42,496 bases of DNA from a virus. The position numbers and the translations under genes were made by a program. Positions 41,907-42,496 of the stretch are shown here, piece by piece. The notes under the pieces are model-generated. The model had not been told where the DNA came from. It worked only from the letters and a program-made list of their open reading frames with translations, and made no database searches. Positions within the stretch are counted from its first letter, which is position 1. Every line of letters begins with the position of its first letter. The stretch is from positions 1-42,496 of the IMG/VR virus record IMGVR_UViG_3300035698_013554; one strand, written 5' to 3'.

Positions 41907-42314
41907 ATGTGTTACATAATTTACAAAACTACAAATTTAATTACAAATAAAATCTATGTTGGACAACATTGTTCTTCAGCCGATGATGGGTATTTAGGTT
42001 CTGGTATTATATTAAAACGTTCAGTTGACAAATATGGTAAAGAAAATTTCATTAGAGAAATACTTGACTACTGTACTTCTGGGGATGTCAACGAAAAAGA
42101 AATAGTCTGGATTGCTGAATTAAGTGCTACCGATAAATCCATTGGATATAATATAAATCCGGGAGGTGGTGGGTTTTGTGAAATACCAAATATTGATTGT
42201 TTAGATTATACAGAAGATTATTGTGATTTTTGGAATGGGAGTGTATGTGAATATCCCCACCATTGTGGGTCACAAACTGAAAATGGTGGGTGTCGTAAAT
42301 CTGATAAATTTTGA
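41907..42314 (+). CDS. GIY-YIG homing endonuclease
   Basis: 135 aa with TTGGAGG nine bases before the ATG. The GIY-YIG core is clear: YIIYKTTNLITNKIYVGQHC (the two Tyr-containing motifs), then GYLGSGIILKRSVDKYGKEN, E-K-E-I-V-W-I with the candidate catalytic Glu, and GYNINPGGGG closing the domain. Instead of the usual DNA-binding NUMOD modules it ends after about 45 residues rich in Cys (including DYCDFW, SVCEYPHHCGS and GGCRKSDK), a possible zinc-binding tail. Free-standing GIY-YIG enzymes (T4 Seg type) drive their own spread. The NUMOD3-like remnant at 28939 is the kind of module this protein lacks. Confidence 0.9.
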   Translation: MCYIIYKTTNLITNKIYVGQHCSSADDGYLGSGIILKRSVDKYGKENFIREILDYCTSGDVNEKEIVWIAELSATDKSIGYNINPGGGGFCEIPNIDCLDYTEDYCDFWNGSVCEYPHHCGSQTENGGCRKSDKF

Positions 42315-42364
42315 AGTATGTTGATTTAACATATATATATATTATTTTCTCCTATTCGTTAAAG

Positions 42365-42398
42365 TCCTGAGTGCTTTTTAAAAGTGCTCAGGATTTTT
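42365..42398 (+). terminator. Rho-independent terminator
   Basis: TCCTGAG and CTCAGGA form the base of a stem extended by G-U and A-U pairs, followed by TTTTT. It ends the GIY-YIG/CCA-enzyme transcript. Confidence 0.88.
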
Positions 42399-42406
42399 GT
42401 AATTTA

Positions 42407-42414
42407 TATAAATA
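42407..42414 (+). promoter_or_regulatory. T4-type late promoter
   Basis: Exact TATAAATA followed by C, nine bases after the terminator and 48 nt before the ATG at 42455. Confidence 0.75.
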
Positions 42415-42454
42415 CTTAAATAACAGTAATAATAATAAATTAAGGAGAGGTGAT

Positions 42455-42496
42455 ATGTCAATATTAGATAATATGAAAGAATTGTTGGAGAATAAA
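42455..42496 (+). CDS. Start of a gene running off the window
   Basis: Fourteen codons are visible (MSILDNMKELLENK) after a strong TAAGGAGAGG site, downstream of a terminator and a late promoter. The open frame continues past the window end. Function cannot be judged. Confidence 0.75.
   Translation, partial: MSILDNMKELLENK

Noticed and set aside
1-42496. tRNA genes, CRISPR arrays, insertion sequences, attachment sites
   Set aside because: No cloverleaf-like sequence, spaced repeat array, transposase or flanking repeats could be recognised by reading; absence is not proven without a covariance or HMM scan.

Overview
The window is a continuous stretch of an AT-rich tailed-phage genome. It is contractile-tailed and belongs to the broad T4-like superfamily: every convincing gene is on the + strand, genes are tightly packed with many stop/start overlaps, and it carries recognisable relatives of T4 baseplate proteins gp53, gp25 and gp6, a gp27/gp5-type hub and spike, and the translational repressor RegA. 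Copies of the T4 late-promoter element TATAAATA sit in most of the non-coding gaps, usually 26-56 nt before a start codon. I cannot name the phage or its host.

Layout. (1) 1-9007: tail hub and baseplate: an M15 peptidase protein, a gp48-like tube/baseplate protein, gp53-like, gp27-like hub, gp5-like spike without a lysozyme domain, an unknown, gp25-like and gp6-like. (2) 9019-25312: a large adhesin and fibre region: three beta-helix-type proteins, a 1358-residue protein joining Ig/PKD-like domains to a tail-protein-I-like C-terminus, a 945-residue fibre, a helical protein, a tail-tube-like protein and an FN3 protein. (3) 25333-28730: GDP-mannose 4,6-dehydratase, RegA, a 41-codon acidic gene starting with TTG, and two acidic unknowns, closed by a strong terminator. 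(4) 28761-29182: a small early-promoter island with a 31-codon gene and a start-less NUMOD3-like remnant. (5) 29183-36657: a glycan operon with a four-domain glycosyltransferase, a second GT, an exostosin-like GT, a GT11 fucosyltransferase-like protein and three SAM methyltransferase-like proteins. (6) 36733-39623: a late operon with a membrane coiled-coil protein, a stand-alone CheY-like receiver, a membrane protein with a four-Cys domain, an acidic protein and an ADP-ribosyltransferase-like protein. (7) 39624-42496: a second early-promoter island with a small gene and an ORF broken by an in-frame stop, then a CCA-adding enzyme, a GIY-YIG endonuclease, a terminator, and the start of a further gene.

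How the genes work together. Regions 1-2 encode the baseplate and receptor-binding machinery. Gmd (region 3) and the fucosyltransferase (region 5) bracket a nucleotide-sugar-to-glycan pathway whose other enzymes are GTs and methyltransferases; either the virion or the host surface could be the target. GDP-fucose synthase is not in the window. Region 6 looks like a late set of host-directed or packaged proteins. The two islands (4 and 7) share one architecture: terminator, near-consensus sigma-70 promoter (TTGAC[A/T], 17 bp, TATATT), small gene, disrupted ORF. GATC is almost absent, with 7 sites by eye, all between 8007 and 18224.
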